64,000 nucleotides of DNA from Phascolarctobacterium sp. (lineage in GTDB: Bacteria; Bacillota; Negativicutes; Acidaminococcales; Acidaminococcaceae): assembly GCA_030523325.1 (NCBI GenBank), contig JAUNIS010000009.1, positions 1 through 64,000 of the forward strand, given 5' to 3'. Below, piece after piece: positions 24,112-33,434 of the stretch; within the stretch, counting starts at the first letter, position 1; each line of letters opens with the position of its first letter. The notes below the pieces were generated by a model, which was given only the letters and a program-made list of their open reading frames with translations, was not told the DNA's origin and ran no database searches. Made by a program: the position numbers and the translations under genes.

Positions 24112-27033
24112 CTACGAACTAACGACTTGTTCGAATATCTCCTTGTTTCCCTCAATCACCTGCTTGCCTCCGACTACACAGATAGAGCCATTTGCCAGGG
24201 TATCGCGAATAATCGGTGCGAGAGCACGCAAGTCTTCGACTGTAACGTCAAGGATTTCACTGCGAGATTTTTGCTGCATTTCTTGGGTGATATCTTTAAT
24301 GTATGAGTTCACAAGGTCGTCTAGCTTCATGGTCGTCGTAAGCGGAGCATCCACAGAGCTCATGGTACCAATGATGTATTTGTTCAGCTCGCGCTCGGGG
24401 ATATCAACATTCTCAAGCCAATCTGCTAATTCTTTATAAGCGTCAACAGTTTTGCTAAGCTGAGGATCCCGATAAGAGGTAAGCACCATAAGACCATTCG
24501 TGTTAAATCTTGCTGAAGCTCCGTAGGCTCCTCCCTGAATGCGAATCTTCGTCCATAGGTATTCGTAGCTTAAAATCTTTTCAAGCACTCTCATAGCCCC
24601 ATGGTAGGCGTAACCAAGCTTGGCGAAATCGCCGCCCATAACGACGTATTGCACCTTACCTGGAGTCGTAATGCCCTCATCCTTGCCGGGAGCAGGTAAA
24701 AGCTCGGGCTCGTCCTTGCCTTCCACAAGAGGCAGTGCATTAAGATAAGCAAGCAATGCTTCCCGCACATTTTCCTTCGCAGTCTCGTCACAGGAATATG
24801 CCAAGGTAAATTTTCTCTTGGAGAAACAAATATGTAAAATTTCTTTGAGCTTTCCGATAATCTTCTCAGCCTCATCATCAAAGTTTTCTACAAGCTTTTT
24901 CAAGAGTGTGTAATAGCTGAAGTAATCCAACTCATTAACACGTGCTGCACGAGAATGATAGGAGTACAAACGGGCAACGGCAATATTTTGCCCACGGGAG
25001 AAAAAATTGTCATCCCAATCGCTCTTGATATCTTCTAGTAGCTCTTTAAGGCGAGCTTTATTGTCAAAAACTGTTTCGCTACCGATATTTTGTAAAAGCT
25101 CAAGCATTTTCGGTAAATTTTTCTCCAAGCATTTACCTTTAATTTTGAAATAAATCTTGTAAACATCAGCATCATCGACCTTAGAAGAAGCGGAGAGATT
25201 AAAGGATAAACCACCCGTGTATTTGATGCAATTAGTCGCAATATCTTGATAGCTATAGCACTTGGTATCGAATTTACCAAGAACATCCACGAACATGAAT
25301 GCATAGGGCAAAAGTTCAGCACTGATACCGGTGATATCAAAAAGCATACTAGCATAGACAATTTTATTTGTCTTAGCGTTCATATAAAGAACATTAGAGT
25401 CCCCTAGCCTGGTAATTTCTTTGTCAAGCTTGCGAATCTCGCGGCGAATGTCAGAGCGTTTTAAAACAGGAATGCTAGCGCGAGCTTCCTCGGAGTCAGG
25501 TTCTGCTTGCAAACGATGAAGTTCATTACACTCGAAGGCGTATCTCTCAAGCTCCTCTTTGGACATGCTTGCCTTAAGAGCTGCAAGTTTTTGCGACTCT
25601 TTTTGAGCTTCCTTCTCACCTTTAGTTGCGTCAGGAAGCATGCTGACGATAACCTTGTGGGTGTTATCTAAAAGGTACTGTTCGATGAGACTTTCGTAAT
25701 AATTGTTGTTTAATCCCTCGCGCAGAAATGCTAAATCCTTTTCGTAACGCAGGGATTTAAAGGGATCCCCATCATAGAGCCAAACACCAAAAATACCTAG
25801 GCTATACATCAATCCTTTAGGATAAGGGCCGAAATCGGATTCGCGCAGCTTGAATTCAAGGCTGTTTAAGGCTGCCTCAAGGAGATTTTTATCAAGACCA
25901 TTAACAGTGATATCTTGTAAAGTTTTATATACGGTGCTGATAAATTTATCTCTTTGGTCCATCTCGGATCCAGAAATTTTAATGCTAAAAATCGGTTGTA
26001 ATAAATCGGATGTAAAGCTACCAGAAACGCTTGTGCCTACGTGAGCATCTAAAAGTGCTCTACGCAAGGGTGATGACTCGGTGTCAAGCAGAACCCCTTC
26101 AATGATGCCTAAAGCTTCTGTGGTGAGGGGGTCCGTCGCTTTATTGCTGCAGACGATGGAAAGCTCGTGATATGTCTTGCCCCGCAAATCTTCTTCGGTA
26201 TCAACTGCATATGTTTCCACAACCTCTTGGGTTTTTAAAGATGGTGCTTGTACCTTCACTGTGAAATCAAGCGCATCTGTTCTCGTAAAGTTACTAAGGT
26301 ACTCGGAGTCGATATGTTCAAGAGTTGCATTGATATCCATATCGCCATAAAGAACAATGTAGGAATTCTCTGGGCTATAATAAGTCTTGTGGAAATTCAA
26401 AAACTTTTCTTGGGTAAGTGTAGGAATTGCTTCAGGATAACCGCCGGACTCATAGTGGTAGCAATTATCAGGGAAAAGCGTACGCAGTGCTGCGCGCTCG
26501 AGATAGGCATCGGGGGAAGAATATACGCCCTTCATCTCGTTATAAACAACACCATTGTAGGACAAGTCACCCTCGGGATTTTCAATTTCGTAATGCCAGC
26601 CCTCTTGACGCAGAGTGTAAGGATTTTGATAAATCAAAGGATAGAATACCGCATCAAGATACACGTCCATCAAATTATGGAAGTCCTTGTCGTTACAACT
26701 TGCCACAGGATAAACGGTTTTATCTGGATAGGTCATGGCATTGAGAAAGGTATTCATCGAACCTTTAACTAAATCAACAAATGGTTCCTTAAGATGATAT
26801 TTACGGCTACCACAAAGACTGGAATGCTCCAGAATATGAGGAATACCGCTATCATCTGCGGGCGGGGTTCTAAAGGCAATATTAAAAACCTTATTATCGT
26901 CGTCGTTGCCAAGATATAGTAGCTTAGCACCGCTTTTTTCATGCTCCATAATATAAGCATGGGACGCAATTTCGTCGATATATTCATAGCGTAAAACCTT
27001 AAAGCCATGATAAACTTCGTTTAAATTAAGCAT
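24112..27033 (-). CDS. M16C zinc peptidase (insulinase/presequence-protease-like)
   Basis: 973 residues, the normal size of the single-chain M16C family (Cym1/PreP type), in which two halves form a closed chamber that degrades short peptides. The inverted zinc motif HILEH occupies residues 66-70 (His66, catalytic Glu69, His70), and the downstream Glu-rich region around ENSYIVLYGDMD fits the third ligand zone. The C-terminal half contains the GGAYGASARF motif typical of M16C. No signal peptide, so it is cytoplasmic. ATG 27033 lies behind GAAGGAGG. It is transcribed alone and faces an unrelated ribbon-helix-helix gene across a divergent gap. Confidence 0.93.
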   Translation of the reverse strand: MLNLNEVYHGFKVLRYEYIDEIASHAYIMEHEKSGAKLLYLGNDDDNKVFNIAFRTPPADDSGIPHILEHSSLCGSRKYHLKEPFVDLVKGSMNTFLNAMTYPDKTVYPVASCNDKDFHNLMDVYLDAVFYPLIYQNPYTLRQEGWHYEIENPEGDLSYNGVVYNEMKGVYSSPDAYLERAALRTLFPDNCYHYESGGYPEAIPTLTQEKFLNFHKTYYSPENSYIVLYGDMDINATLEHIDSEYLSNFTRTDALDFTVKVQAPSLKTQEVVETYAVDTEEDLRGKTYHELSIVCSNKATDPLTTEALGIIEGVLLDTESSPLRRALLDAHVGTSVSGSFTSDLLQPIFSIKISGSEMDQRDKFISTVYKTLQDITVNGLDKNLLEAALNSLEFKLRESDFGPYPKGLMYSLGIFGVWLYDGDPFKSLRYEKDLAFLREGLNNNYYESLIEQYLLDNTHKVIVSMLPDATKGEKEAQKESQKLAALKASMSKEELERYAFECNELHRLQAEPDSEEARASIPVLKRSDIRREIRKLDKEITRLGDSNVLYMNAKTNKIVYASMLFDITGISAELLPYAFMFVDVLGKFDTKCYSYQDIATNCIKYTGGLSFNLSASSKVDDADVYKIYFKIKGKCLEKNLPKMLELLQNIGSETVFDNKARLKELLEDIKSDWDDNFFSRGQNIAVARLYSYHSRAARVNELDYFSYYTLLKKLVENFDDEAEKIIGKLKEILHICFSKRKFTLAYSCDETAKENVREALLAYLNALPLVEGKDEPELLPAPGKDEGITTPGKVQYVVMGGDFAKLGYAYHGAMRVLEKILSYEYLWTKIRIQGGAYGASARFNTNGLMVLTSYRDPQLSKTVDAYKELADWLENVDIPERELNKYIIGTMSSVDAPLTTTMKLDDLVNSYIKDITQEMQQKSRSEILDVTVEDLRALAPIIRDTLANGSICVVGGKQVIEGNKEIFEQVVSS

Positions 27034-27250
27034 TAGCTGCCTCCTTCGTTAGTTTTACTTTTCTAAAACTATTTACCTATAAATATAGTTTAACACACAA
27101 AAGTCAAAAAGACAAATTTTAAACCATTTTATCATACTAATTATACTCTTTTCCATAATTTTCTGACAGATGCATTTTAAAGTTTTTTCTTTTTCTTAGC
27201 TAATTTTACAAGAAAATGCGTCATTTTGACATCTATAATCATTGCATTTA

Positions 27251-27279
27251 TTGAAAAGGAACTCGTTTTGCATTATAAT
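27251..27279 (+). promoter_or_regulatory. Promoter of the ribbon-helix-helix gene
   Basis: TTGAAA (27251-27256), 17-nt spacer, TATAAT (27274-27279), near consensus, 37 nt before the ATG. Confidence 0.7.
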
Positions 27280-27316
27280 ATAAGAAGGATATAATTAACT
27301 CTTGGAGGAAATATAT

Positions 27317-27568
27317 ATGGAAGAAGCTCGTTTTACAATGCGTATTCATCCCATCATCATGAATAAGATGAAGCATATCGCGAAAAATAATGGACGTTCT
27401 TTAAATAAAGAAATCGAACAAATCTTAAAATGGGTCATCGAGGATTATGAAAGAAAATACGGTAAGGTTGTGCTCTCTCCAGAAGAAATGCCTGCCAAAG
27501 CTCATCCGGTAATTAATCCTTTGCCTGAAGAAAAAATGGATCCTTTATTCAAACCCGATTTAAAATAA
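27317..27568 (+). CDS. Arc-type ribbon-helix-helix DNA-binding protein
   Basis: 83 residues from ATG 27317 (TTGGAGG upstream). Residues 3-45 (ARFTMRIHPIIMNKMKHIAK, then NGRSLNKEIEQIL) form a ribbon-helix-helix of the Arc family, with the beta-strand residues that contact DNA at the start. The C-terminal 35 residues are Pro/Glu-rich and may be a binding tail. Such proteins are often antitoxins, but no toxin gene adjoins it: the next gene is on the opposite strand behind a terminator. A free-standing regulator is therefore more likely. Its strong promoter suggests steady expression. Confidence 0.82.
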   Translation: MEEARFTMRIHPIIMNKMKHIAKNNGRSLNKEIEQILKWVIEDYERKYGKVVLSPEEMPAKAHPVINPLPEEKMDPLFKPDLK

Positions 27569-27583
27569 AACTTTATAAATTAA

Positions 27584-27616
27584 AATACCTCGCAGTTTTT
27601 AAATCTGCGAGGTATT
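27584..27616 (+). terminator. Intrinsic terminator after the ribbon-helix-helix gene
   Basis: AATACCTCGCAG pairs with CTGCGAGGTATT across a nine-base loop and is followed by CTTTATT. Confidence 0.88.
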
Positions 27617-27645
27617 CTTTATTCCTATAAACTTTTTTCACACAT

Positions 27646-27765
27646 AATGCTTAGAGTGGGTCAGATGCGAGGACGCTTACAGGAGTCGTACTATAAGTAG
27701 TACGTCGACCGAGAAAAACTCGCAGAGTTTTGCTAAGGCAAAGCAGATGACATGCTATAAGCATT
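27646..27765. repeat. Structured intergenic element, copy 1 (120 bp)
   Basis: The ends AATGCTTA and TAAGCATT are perfectly complementary; continuing inwards, GAGTGGGTCA faces TGACATGCTA so that 16 of 18 positions pair, with G-A mismatches. Inside are GTACTA/TAGTAC and TTTTGC/GCAAAG hairpins and the shared motif GTCGACCGAGAAAAAC. The element closes 8 nt from the nfnB stop. A second copy with the same fold but a different closing helix is at 58986-59110. Confidence 0.75.
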
Positions 27766-27773
27766 TTCAAAAG

Positions 27774-29165
27774 TTAGTTATTCAAATATTCGTGGATTGC
27801 AGAGGCTGCTTTCTTACCCGCACCCATCGCACTGATTACAGTTGCCGCACCAGTAACGATGTCGCCGCCAGCAAATACGCCAGGGATGGAGGTTGCACCA
27901 ACTTCATCAGCAACAATATTGCCACGTTTATTAACTTCAAGTCCTGGAGTTGTTTGACGTATCAAAGGATTGGGACCTTGACCGATAGCCATGACAACCA
28001 TGTCAACATCAAGCACGTACTCGGAGCCAGGGATTTCTACAGGACTACGACGACCGGATGCATCCGCCTCGCCCAATTCCATCTTCACGCATTTGAGTCC
28101 GGTTACCCAGCCTTTATCGTTGCCTTCGATACCAACAGGATTGTTCAAGAGACGAAGCTCGATGCCTTCTTGTTTAGCATGCTCAATCTCTTCCTTACGA
28201 GCGGGCATTTCATCTTCGCCACGACGATAAACAATATAAACATGTTCTGCGCCGAGTCGCTTTGCTGTACGTGCTGCATCCATTGCAACATTGCCTGCAC
28301 CGACGATGGCCGCGGACTTACCTACGTAAACAGGAGTTGCAACCTCGGGGAACTTGTATGCCTTCATTAAGTTTACGCGAGTCAAGAATTCGTTAGCGCT
28401 ATATACACCGTTTAAGTTTTCCCCAGGGATACGCATGAAGTGCGGGAGACCTGCACCAGTGCCAACATAAACAGCGTCAAAGCCTTCTTCTTCCATGAGC
28501 TCTTTAATAGTAAAGGTGCGACCGATGACTGCATTAACTACAACATTTACACCCATAGCTTTTAAGTTAGAGATTTCGTGTTGTACGATTTCTTTAGGCA
28601 GACGGAATTGTGGAATACCATACATGAGTACGCCACCAGCTGCATGCAAAGCTTCATAAATAGTTACGTCATAACCAAGCTTGCAAAGATCACCTGCGCA
28701 GGTAAGTCCTGAAGGACCGGAGCCTACGATAGCAACCTTCTTGCCATTTTTCGGAGCAACATCCCCTGCTTGAGGTTTATCAAGATTATTTTCGCGAGCA
28801 TAGTCTGCTACAAAACGTTCAAGACGTCCGATAGCAACAGGTTCGCCCTTAATACCCAGCACGCATTTAGATTCGCATTGCTTTTCTTGAGGGCAAACAC
28901 GACCACAAACTGCGGACAAGGAATTTTTATTTTTTAAAGTTTTAATTGCTTCGGCAAAATTTTCTTCTACAACAGCATGAATAAATTTCGGGATTTCTAC
29001 ATTAACCGGGCAGCCAGTTACGCAACGAGGCTTGGGGCAGTTCAAGCAACGTTGTGCTTCGTCAAGAGCCAATTCACGAGTGTAACCCATTGCTACTTCT
29101 TCAAAGTTTTTGTTACGTACGTTAGCCGGTTGTTCCGGCATAGCATTTCTCATTCCTCCACGCAT
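27774..29165 (-). CDS. nfnB: NADPH-dependent oxidoreductase large subunit, GltA/NfnB type
   Basis: 463 residues from ATG 29165, chosen because GGAGGT lies 8 nt upstream. The N-terminal ferredoxin-like part has CLNCPKPRCVTGCP and CGRVCPQEKQCESKC, which hold two [4Fe-4S] clusters. An FAD-binding Rossmann motif (VAIVGSGPSGLTCAGDL) and an NADPH motif (AAIVGAGNVAMDAARTAKRL) follow. This family includes both the small subunit of glutamate synthase and NfnB. No glutamate synthase large subunit is nearby, while the adjacent upstream gene is the NfnA type subunit, with 16-nt overlap. The pair is best read as NfnAB, the electron-bifurcating transhydrogenase linking NADH, ferredoxin and NADPH. Confidence 0.9.
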   Translation of the reverse strand: MRGGMRNAMPEQPANVRNKNFEEVAMGYTRELALDEAQRCLNCPKPRCVTGCPVNVEIPKFIHAVVEENFAEAIKTLKNKNSLSAVCGRVCPQEKQCESKCVLGIKGEPVAIGRLERFVADYARENNLDKPQAGDVAPKNGKKVAIVGSGPSGLTCAGDLCKLGYDVTIYEALHAAGGVLMYGIPQFRLPKEIVQHEISNLKAMGVNVVVNAVIGRTFTIKELMEEEGFDAVYVGTGAGLPHFMRIPGENLNGVYSANEFLTRVNLMKAYKFPEVATPVYVGKSAAIVGAGNVAMDAARTAKRLGAEHVYIVYRRGEDEMPARKEEIEHAKQEGIELRLLNNPVGIEGNDKGWVTGLKCVKMELGEADASGRRSPVEIPGSEYVLDVDMVVMAIGQGPNPLIRQTTPGLEVNKRGNIVADEVGATSIPGVFAGGDIVTGAATVISAMGAGKKAASAIHEYLNN

Positions 29166-29992
29166 TTGCAATGACCTCCACAGCTATATTCCATAGATTC
29201 TTGGTTTTTGTACATTTGTTGGCGCATCATCAAATTACCCCAATCTACAAGATGTCCGTCAAATTCTGGACCATCTACGCAAGCAAATTTATTTTCGCCG
29301 CCAACCATAACACGGCAACCACCACACATACCAGTGCCATCAACCATAATAGTATTCAGGCTGGCAGTAGTTTTCGTGCCAAAGGGTTTGGTAGTCAAGG
29401 AAACAAATTTCATCATAATTACGGGGCCAATGGCAACAACCAAGTCAATCTTGTCGCCTTTTTCAAGCATTTCTTTTAAAGGCTCGGTTACGAGAGCTTT
29501 CCTACCTGCGGAGCCATTATCCGTGCAAACGATAAGCTCGTCGCAAACCTCGCGCATTTTATCTTCCCACATTACGAGGCTCTTATCACGAGCACCGATG
29601 ATGCCGATAACCTTGTTGCCAAGTGCTTTGTATTTGCGAGCAATAGGATAAACTGGTGCAACGCCTACACCACCACCAACCATGACAACAGTGCCAAAGT
29701 TTTCGGATTCAGAAGGTTGACCTAAAGGACCTGCGATATCAAGAATGTCATCGCCTTCATTATATTCGCCGCAAAGATTTTTTGTTGTGTTACCTACTGC
29801 TTGTACTACAAGAGTAATGGTACCATTGTCACGATCAAAATCGGCAATGGTTAAAGGAATGCGTTCGCTGTTTTCATCCGTTCTAATAATTACGAATTGA
29901 CCTGGCTCGCACTTGTGAGCTACAAGAGGAGCCTCAACGAGGAATTCGTAAATGACGTCGGATAGTTTAATTTTCTTAAGAATCTTAGACAT
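29150..29992 (-). CDS. nfnA: NfnA-type FAD/[2Fe-2S] subunit (sulfide dehydrogenase-like)
   Basis: 280 residues, ferredoxin-NADP reductase fold. FAD-binding segment (RIPLTIADFD), NAD-binding segment (VVMVGGGVGVAPVYPIARKYK) and a C-terminal [2Fe-2S] loop MCGGCRVMVGG followed by FACVDGPEFDGH. The Cys of the DGTGMCGGC motif and the later CVDGP Cys supply the ligands. It binds the NADH used by the NfnAB complex. ATG 29992 follows CAGGAG. Its stop lies inside the first codons of nfnB, so the two subunits are translationally coupled. Confidence 0.92.
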   Translation of the reverse strand: MSKILKKIKLSDVIYEFLVEAPLVAHKCEPGQFVIIRTDENSERIPLTIADFDRDNGTITLVVQAVGNTTKNLCGEYNEGDDILDIAGPLGQPSESENFGTVVMVGGGVGVAPVYPIARKYKALGNKVIGIIGARDKSLVMWEDKMREVCDELIVCTDNGSAGRKALVTEPLKEMLEKGDKIDLVVAIGPVIMMKFVSLTTKPFGTKTTASLNTIMVDGTGMCGGCRVMVGGENKFACVDGPEFDGHLVDWGNLMMRQQMYKNQESMEYSCGGHCKCVEE

Positions 29993-30088
29993 AATTTTTC
30001 TCCTGAAAGTTCGAATAAATTTATTTGTCTGCAGATTTTATCTCTACAGAGAGGAAAACAAGTTATGAGTTATGAATTAAAACTATTC

Positions 30089-30133
30089 GGCGTAAATCTG
30101 TCGTTTTAAAAATTAAACTGTAGATTTACTGCC
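30089..30133. repeat. Long imperfect hairpin upstream of nfnA
   Basis: GGC-GTAAATCT-GTCGTTT pairs with AAACTGT-AGATTTAC-(T)-GCC: about 17 pairs with one bulged T. The motif GTAAATCT/AGATTTAC recurs as GTAAATCTACG and GCAAATCTGC in the gap at 57868-58167. Directly before it, at 30062-30082, are three degenerate 7-bp units (GTTATGA GTTATGA ATTAAAA). Confidence 0.6.
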
Positions 30134-30146
30134 TAGTATAATCAAA

Positions 30147-30240
30147 GAATTTGCGAAGCAAATTCATCCACAATTGCTAATTGCTCTTTGCTAATTGCTA
30201 ATTTGATAATCATCCTTCACAACGTATTACGCATTACGAT
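30147..30240. repeat. Composite intergenic element, copy 2 (hairpin + 7-bp repeats)
   Basis: Hairpin GAATTTGC, loop GAA, GCAAATTC (30147-30165), spacer ATCCA, then CAATT and heptads of AATTGCT type to 30204. A second tract, ATTACGC ATTACG (30225-30238), runs into the mtaD gene so that it supplies the stop codon and last sense codon. Confidence 0.75.
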
Positions 30241-31514
30241 TTAGTTAGCGCTTTTGCGCAGCGTTCTGTTTCGAAATAAATGAGTTCTTCGTCAAAGTTC
30301 GTCAGCTTGCCTGCTTCGAGAACGACCTTGCCCGCAACGAGGACGGTGTCAGCATCGTTACTATTGGCAGCATAAACCATTTGGCTTAACTTGTTGTGAC
30401 GTGGGTACCAATAGGGCTTGTGCATATCCCAAAGCACAATATCGGCGATTTGACCCGCTTCGAGAAGTCCAAGATTTTCAAAGCCGAGCACCTTGGCACC
30501 ATCAACTGTTGCCATCTCCCAAGCTTTTTTAGCAGGAACAACAAGTGGATCAAAAGTTGTTGCTTTATGAAGCATAGCTGCGGCACGAGTTTCTTCTAAC
30601 ATGTCGAGATTATTATTAGAAGATGCACCATCAGTACCAAGACCAACAATGATACCCTTAGCCAGCATTTTTTCTACAGGAGCAATACCACTTGCTAGCT
30701 TTAGGTTGGATTGAGGATTATGAGCAACACGAGCTTTTTTGGTAGCCATAATTTCTAAATCGTGGTCGCTTAAATGTACGCTGTGAGCACTGATCATACC
30801 TAAATCAAGAAGACCAAGGGAATCGACCCATTCAATAGGAGTCATGCCGTGTTCTTGTTTGCAGGATTCAACCTCAAACTTAGTTTCGCATAAATGCATT
30901 TGCAACTCACAATTACGTTTACTTGCTTCTTCTTTAATTTGCAAAAGATATTCCTTAGTACAAGTATATGGTGCATGAGGACCATAGGTTACACGGATGA
31001 GTCCGTTTTCTGCGCCTTGCCAGTTATCAGCCAAAGCGTTGTTATCGCTCAAACGTTTTTGCACGAGAGAGTCGGGGCCAAGACCAACTAAACCACGGCA
31101 AAGATTTGCACGAATACCCAACTGACAGCAGGCTTTGGCAACATCTTCCATGAAGTCGTACATATCTGCGAAGCAAGTAGTACCACCTTTAAGCATTTCA
31201 GTAATGCCAAGCATAGCCCCCCAGTAAATGTCTTTGGCTTTCATCTTGGCTTCGATGGGCCAAATCATGTTGTTGAGCCAATCCATAAGAGCCATGTCAT
31301 CGGCATAGCTACGTAGTAAAGTCATGCTAACATGACCGTGGGTATTAACCATGCCAGCTGTAGCTAGCTTACCATTGCCGTCGATTGTTTTATCAGGAAC
31401 AAAGTCTTGAGGAACTTCTCCTACTGTAAGAATTTTCTCATCTTCAATACAGATATTCGTTAATTCATAAGCAGGAGTTTCAATGAGTTCAACGTTTTTG
31501 ATTAATGTTTTCAT
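30234..31514 (-). CDS. mtaD: 5'-methylthioadenosine / S-adenosylhomocysteine deaminase
   Basis: 426-residue amidohydrolase that converts the adenine of MTA or SAH to hypoxanthine, releasing ammonia. Metal and catalytic motifs are complete: NTHGHVSMTLLRSYADDMAL (first His pair), GPHAPYTC, MHLCETKFEVE (His and catalytic Glu), SAHSVHLSD and GTDGASSNNNLDM (catalytic Asp). This is the MtaD/SahD family rather than guanine or cytosine deaminase. It is the last gene of a tightly packed five-gene operon and overlaps the aldolase stop by one base. Its presence next to a phosphorylase carrying 6-oxopurine-type residues suggests an inosine route through methylthioinosine. Confidence 0.92.
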   Translation of the reverse strand: MKTLIKNVELIETPAYELTNICIEDEKILTVGEVPQDFVPDKTIDGNGKLATAGMVNTHGHVSMTLLRSYADDMALMDWLNNMIWPIEAKMKAKDIYWGAMLGITEMLKGGTTCFADMYDFMEDVAKACCQLGIRANLCRGLVGLGPDSLVQKRLSDNNALADNWQGAENGLIRVTYGPHAPYTCTKEYLLQIKEEASKRNCELQMHLCETKFEVESCKQEHGMTPIEWVDSLGLLDLGMISAHSVHLSDHDLEIMATKKARVAHNPQSNLKLASGIAPVEKMLAKGIIVGLGTDGASSNNNLDMLEETRAAAMLHKATTFDPLVVPAKKAWEMATVDGAKVLGFENLGLLEAGQIADIVLWDMHKPYWYPRHNKLSQMVYAANSNDADTVLVAGKVVLEAGKLTNFDEELIYFETERCAKALTKS

Positions 31515-32182
31515 TATTCATCCTCCAAACCTTGTTGACGTTTTGAATATTTATTGAGATAAAAATCTCGTAAATGCTTTTGTGCTTCTTCGTTAATCTC
31601 TACTGGTCTGCCCAGAGGACTGGCAAGAAGATAAATTTGCGCAGTCTTTTCAAGAATCTCTGCACACATAAAGGCTTCATCCATACTTTGCCCTACACAG
31701 ACAGCACCGTGATTTGCCCAAAGGCAGGCGTTACGATTCTTCAAGGCCTTAACTGTGTTTTCACCAAGCTCCTCGGAACCGCTCATGGCATATTTTGCAC
31801 AACGGACCTTGCCGCCTAAGATAGAAACCTGGTCATCCATAATTGCAGGAATATTTCTTTGCAAGGTAGCAATTGCACTTGAATATGGACTGTGAGTATG
31901 GACGATGGCCTGCACTTCAGGATATGCTTTGTAAATAGCAAGGTGCATGGGAAGCTCAGATGAAGGAATTCCCTTGCCCTGTGTTTCCCCTTCCATATTG
32001 CTAATGACAATCATATCCTTTGTCAATTTATTGTACATGGTTCCTGAGGGAGTGATGGCGATGTATTCATCATTAACTCTTGCAGAAATATTTCCCCAGG
32101 AGCCATTGGTCAATTTTTTTTCAAGCAAGGATTGAATGCCTTGCATAACAGCTTCTTGAGCTATAACAAATTCTTTTTTCAT
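31514..32182 (-). CDS. Class II aldolase, likely 5-methylthioribulose-1-phosphate aldolase (DHAP shunt)
   Basis: 222-residue zinc aldolase of the FucA/AraD family. The zinc ligands are visible: Glu76 in SSELPMH, His95 and His97 in HTHSPYSS, and His158 in ANHGAVCVG. The family acts on fuculose-, rhamnulose- or methylthioribulose-phosphate. Context decides: it lies between ahcY and mtaD in the same operon as mtnA and mtnP, the enzymes that make methylthioribulose-1-phosphate, and no mtnB, mtnW, mtnX or mtnD is present. I therefore infer the Ald2 role of the DHAP shunt, giving dihydroxyacetone phosphate and a methylthioaldehyde. MtnB-type dehydratase is a possible alternative because it shares the fold. 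One base separates it from ahcY. Confidence 0.82.
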   Translation of the reverse strand: MKKEFVIAQEAVMQGIQSLLEKKLTNGSWGNISARVNDEYIAITPSGTMYNKLTKDMIVISNMEGETQGKGIPSSELPMHLAIYKAYPEVQAIVHTHSPYSSAIATLQRNIPAIMDDQVSILGGKVRCAKYAMSGSEELGENTVKALKNRNACLWANHGAVCVGQSMDEAFMCAEILEKTAQIYLLASPLGRPVEINEEAQKHLRDFYLNKYSKRQQGLEDE

Positions 32183-32183
32183 A

Positions 32184-33428
32184 TTATTCAGCAGCTAGAT
32201 AAACTTTTTGTTCTTCGGTTAAGGTATCAACACCATAACCCATGGATTGCAGCTTTAATGCTGCAACATTTGTATTTAATTCGTCAGGCAGAACATAAAC
32301 CTTGTTTGCTAATTTGCCAGCGTTTTTCATGAGATATTCCATAGCTAAGCATTGCATTGCGAAGGAAAGGTCCATGATTTCGATTGGATGTCCATCGCCA
32401 CAAGCAAGATTTACAAGACGACCTTCTCCAAGTAGGTTCAGCTTACGACCATCCTCCAAGGTATAAGTCATAATGTTTTTACGAACCTCGTAGGGCTCTT
32501 TAACGGAAAGAGTTGTTAAATCGTTCTTATTAACCTCGCAATCGAAATGACCTGCATTACACATAATAGCACCATTTTTCATGTTTAGCATTGCTTCCTT
32601 GGTAATGACATCCTTGCAACCGGTTACGGTAATGAAAAGATCGCCCTCTTTTGCAGCCTCGACCATGGGCATAACACGGAAGCCATCAAATACAGCTTCA
32701 ACGCCTTTAATGGGATCTACCTCGGTAACGATAACATTGGCACCCATGCCTTTAGCACGCATGGCTACACCTTTGCCACACCAACCATAACCTGCTACAA
32801 CAACTGTGCGTCCAGCTATAGAAACATTGGTAGTACGAATAATGCCGTCAAGAGAGCTTTGACCAGTGCCATAACGATTGTCAAATAAATATTTGCAGTA
32901 AGCATCGTTGCAGGCAATCATAGGAAATTGCAAATGTCCAGCGTTTTCCAAAGCTTTTAAGCGATGAACACCGGTTGTAGTCTCTTCTGAGCCACCTAAA
33001 AGACGAGGGATGAGGTCCTGGCGTTCTTTTTGCAATAAATTGACAAGGTCACCGCCATCATCGATAATCAGGTCAGGTTCAATTGTTAAGGCTTCACGTA
33101 GATATGTATCGTATTCCTCTTGTGTGCATGCATGAGTTGCAAATACATTAACACCTGCATCAACAAGAGCAGCTGCAATCTCGTCTTGAGTGGAGAGTGG
33201 ATTAGAACCTGTGATAGCAACATTTGCCCCAGCGTTTTTTAGAACGAGAGCCATGTAAGCAGTCTTTGCTTCTAAGTGTATGGTAACAACCATATTTTTC
33301 CCAGCAAATGGTTTAGTCTTACTGTATCGTTCGTTAAGTGCGTTCAAGAGAGGCATGTATTCCTTGGCCCACTGAATGCGTTGATGACCCAAGGGCGCAA
33401 GTGCCAAATCTTTGATCATAGATTTCAT
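32184..33428 (-). CDS. ahcY: Adenosylhomocysteinase (possibly S-inosylhomocysteine hydrolase)
   Basis: 414 residues, the short form of the family (without the ~40-residue insertion of many bacterial and eukaryotic enzymes). The NAD-binding motif VVVAGYGWCGKGVAMRAKG and the following TEVDP are intact, as are the catalytic cleft segments (TTGVHRL, NDAYCKYLFDNRYGTGQS and the C-terminal LP..LN..VA pattern). It splits the thioether bond of the nucleoside into homocysteine and purine nucleoside. In the operon with a SAH deaminase the substrate could be S-inosylhomocysteine, as in Methanocaldococcus; that is an inference from context. ATG 33428 has AAGGAGG 11 nt upstream. Confidence 0.93.
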   Translation of the reverse strand: MKSMIKDLALAPLGHQRIQWAKEYMPLLNALNERYSKTKPFAGKNMVVTIHLEAKTAYMALVLKNAGANVAITGSNPLSTQDEIAAALVDAGVNVFATHACTQEEYDTYLREALTIEPDLIIDDGGDLVNLLQKERQDLIPRLLGGSEETTTGVHRLKALENAGHLQFPMIACNDAYCKYLFDNRYGTGQSSLDGIIRTTNVSIAGRTVVVAGYGWCGKGVAMRAKGMGANVIVTEVDPIKGVEAVFDGFRVMPMVEAAKEGDLFITVTGCKDVITKEAMLNMKNGAIMCNAGHFDCEVNKNDLTTLSVKEPYEVRKNIMTYTLEDGRKLNLLGEGRLVNLACGDGHPIEIMDLSFAMQCLAMEYLMKNAGKLANKVYVLPDELNTNVAALKLQSMGYGVDTLTEEQKVYLAAE

Positions 33429-33434
33429 GAAGCT

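Noticed and set aside
27317-27568. Ribbon-helix-helix protein as part of a toxin-antitoxin pair
   Set aside because: A terminator follows directly and the next gene is on the other strand; no toxin-like frame adjoins it.
27774-29165. Small subunit of glutamate synthase (gltD)
   Set aside because: No large subunit is near, and the overlapping upstream gene is the NfnA-type subunit; NfnAB explains the pair better.
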